Part shown: positions 8,146-8,851 of the stretch, in pieces | How the letters are laid out: every line of letters starts with the position of its first letter | How positions within the stretch are numbered: position 1 is the stretch's first letter | Assembly (NCBI GenBank): GCA_005884465.1 | Contig: VAZH01000138.1 | Span: 1-8,851, forward strand | Origin: Alphaproteobacteria bacterium | Lineage (GTDB): Bacteria > Pseudomonadota > Alphaproteobacteria > Rhizobiales > Xanthobacteraceae | DNA: 8,851 bases | Direction: 5' to 3' | Made by a program: the position numbers and the translations under genes | The notes under the pieces: generated by a model | Told to the model about the DNA's origin: nothing | The model's input: the letters and a program-made list of their open reading frames with translations, nothing else | Databases searched by the model: none

Positions 8146-8159
8146 GCGCAACTTTGCGC
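8146..8159 (+). promoter_or_regulatory. Hairpin 2 in the S10/spc gap
   Basis: GCGCA (8146-8150) pairs with TGCGC (8155-8159) around a 4-nt loop, 8 nt upstream of the rplN ribosome-binding region (GAGGA 8168-8172 and AGGTG 8175-8179). It is short and could be chance. Its place between hairpin 1 and the rplN start makes it worth recording. Confidence 0.28.
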
Positions 8160-8184
8160 ATCAGAAAGAGGACTAGGTGCATCA

Positions 8185-8553
8185 ATGATTCAGATGCAGA
8201 CCAACCTCGACGTGGCCGACAATTCAGGCGCACGCCGTGTCATGTGCATCAAGGTGCTTGGGGGCTCCAAGCGCCGCTATGCCACCGTGGGCGACGTCAT
8301 CGTGGTGTCGATCAAGGAAGCGATACCGCGCGGCAAGGTGAAGAAGGGCGACGTGATGAAGGCCGTGGTGGTGCGGGTCCGCAAGGACATCCGCCGCGCC
8401 GACGGCTCCGTCATCCGCTTCGACCGCAACGCCGCCGTGCTGATCAACAATCAGTCGGAGCCGGTCGGCACCCGCATCTTCGGACCGGTGCCGCGCGAGC
8501 TGCGCGCCAAGAACCACATGAAGATCATCTCGCTTGCGCCGGAGGTGCTGTGA
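8185..8553 (+). CDS. rplN: 50S ribosomal protein L14
   Basis: L14 is a 50S beta-barrel protein at the subunit interface. It contacts 16S rRNA in an intersubunit bridge, and it is where the silencing factor RsfS binds. The 122-residue product starts [20 protein letters not shown] and has the signature spread over [20 protein letters not shown] (61-80) and RNAAVLINN, ending [17 protein letters not shown]. Two Shine-Dalgarno-like sites precede it: GAGGA (8168-8172, 12-nt spacer) and AGGTG (8175-8179, 5-nt spacer); the nearer is more likely. It begins the spc group after a 77-nt gap, where I could not recognise a convincing promoter. Its TGA shares a base with the rplX start (TGATG). Confidence 0.99.
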
Positions 8554-8851
8554 TGGCCGCCAAGATTCGCAAGGGTGACAAGGTCATCGTGCTGAACGGC
8601 CGCGACAAGGGCCGCACCGGCGAGGTGTTCGAGGTGCGTCCCGCCGAGAACAAGGCGCTGGTCCGCGGCGTCAATCTCGTCAAGCGCCACCAGAAGCAGA
8701 CCCAGGCGCAGGAGGGCGGCATCATCTCCAAGGAGTCGCCGATCCACCTGTCCAACATCGCGATCGTGGGCCGCGACGGCAAGCCGACCCGCGTCGGCTT
8801 CAAGATTCATGCGGATGGCAAGAAGGTGCGCATCGCCAAACGCACGGGAGC
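8553..8851 (+). CDS. rplX: 50S ribosomal protein L24, 5' part (3' end outside window)
   Basis: L24 is a 50S assembly-initiator protein that binds 23S rRNA domain I near the exit tunnel. I translated it directly: it starts [20 protein letters not shown] with the KOW motif in the first 30 residues, then [31 protein letters not shown] and [13 protein letters not shown]. Ninety-nine codons plus two bases are present, and related proteins are about 104 residues, so roughly five codons and the stop are missing. The start overlaps the rplN stop by one base (TGATG). GGAGGTG at 8541-8547, inside rplN, is an excellent ribosome-binding site with a 5-nt spacer, indicating tight coupling with rplN. Confidence 0.97.
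   Translation, partial: MAAKIRKGDKVIVLNGRDKGRTGEVFEVRPAENKALVRGVNLVKRHQKQTQAQEGGIISKESPIHLSNIAIVGRDGKPTRVGFKIHADGKKVRIAKRTG

Overview
This window is a contiguous stretch of the str, S10 and spc ribosomal-protein gene clusters. All 15 genes are on the + strand and in the canonical bacterial order: fusA (3' part), tuf, rpsJ, rplC, rplD, rplW, rplB, rpsS, rplV, rpsC, rplP, rpmC, rpsQ, rplN, rplX (5' part). The high GC content with G/C-ending codons, and protein details such as the tailed 241-aa L3, the 68-aa L29 and the 206-aa L4, point to an alphaproteobacterium. The wording of the proteins and the palindromic repeat between tuf and rpsJ most resemble Bradyrhizobium or a close relative in the Hyphomicrobiales. 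That placement is recognition from memory, not a search.

Region by region: bases 1-2796 hold the translation elongation factors EF-G (missing about its first 170 residues) and EF-Tu (complete). Bases 2797-2928 are the only long gap in the first half, and most of it is a 97-bp palindromic repeat (2813-2909). Bases 2929-8107 are the S10 group (S10, L3, L4, L23, L2, S19, L22, S3, L16, L29, S17). Most genes there are separated by 1-54 nt or overlap, and several stop codons are fused to the next Shine-Dalgarno sequence. After a 77-nt gap with two small hairpins, the spc group begins with L14 and L24, and L24 runs off the window about five codons short of its usual end.

The products work together in translation. 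EF-Tu delivers aminoacyl-tRNA and EF-G drives translocation. The ribosomal proteins build the 30S head (S3, S10, S19) and body (S17). In the 50S subunit they build the peptidyl-transferase surroundings (L2, L3, L16), the exit tunnel and its rim (L4, L22, L23, L24, L29), and the subunit interface (L14).

I found no new biological system. The coding content is conserved housekeeping. The points worth a second look are non-coding: a REP/MITE-like element inserted in the str-S10 junction whose arms carry compensatory changes and whose right end touches the rpsJ ribosome-binding site; a strong hairpin at the 3' end of rpsC; small hairpins before rplC and at the S10/spc junction; and the recurring stop/Shine-Dalgarno fusion. 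No gene-free stretch exceeds 300 bases.
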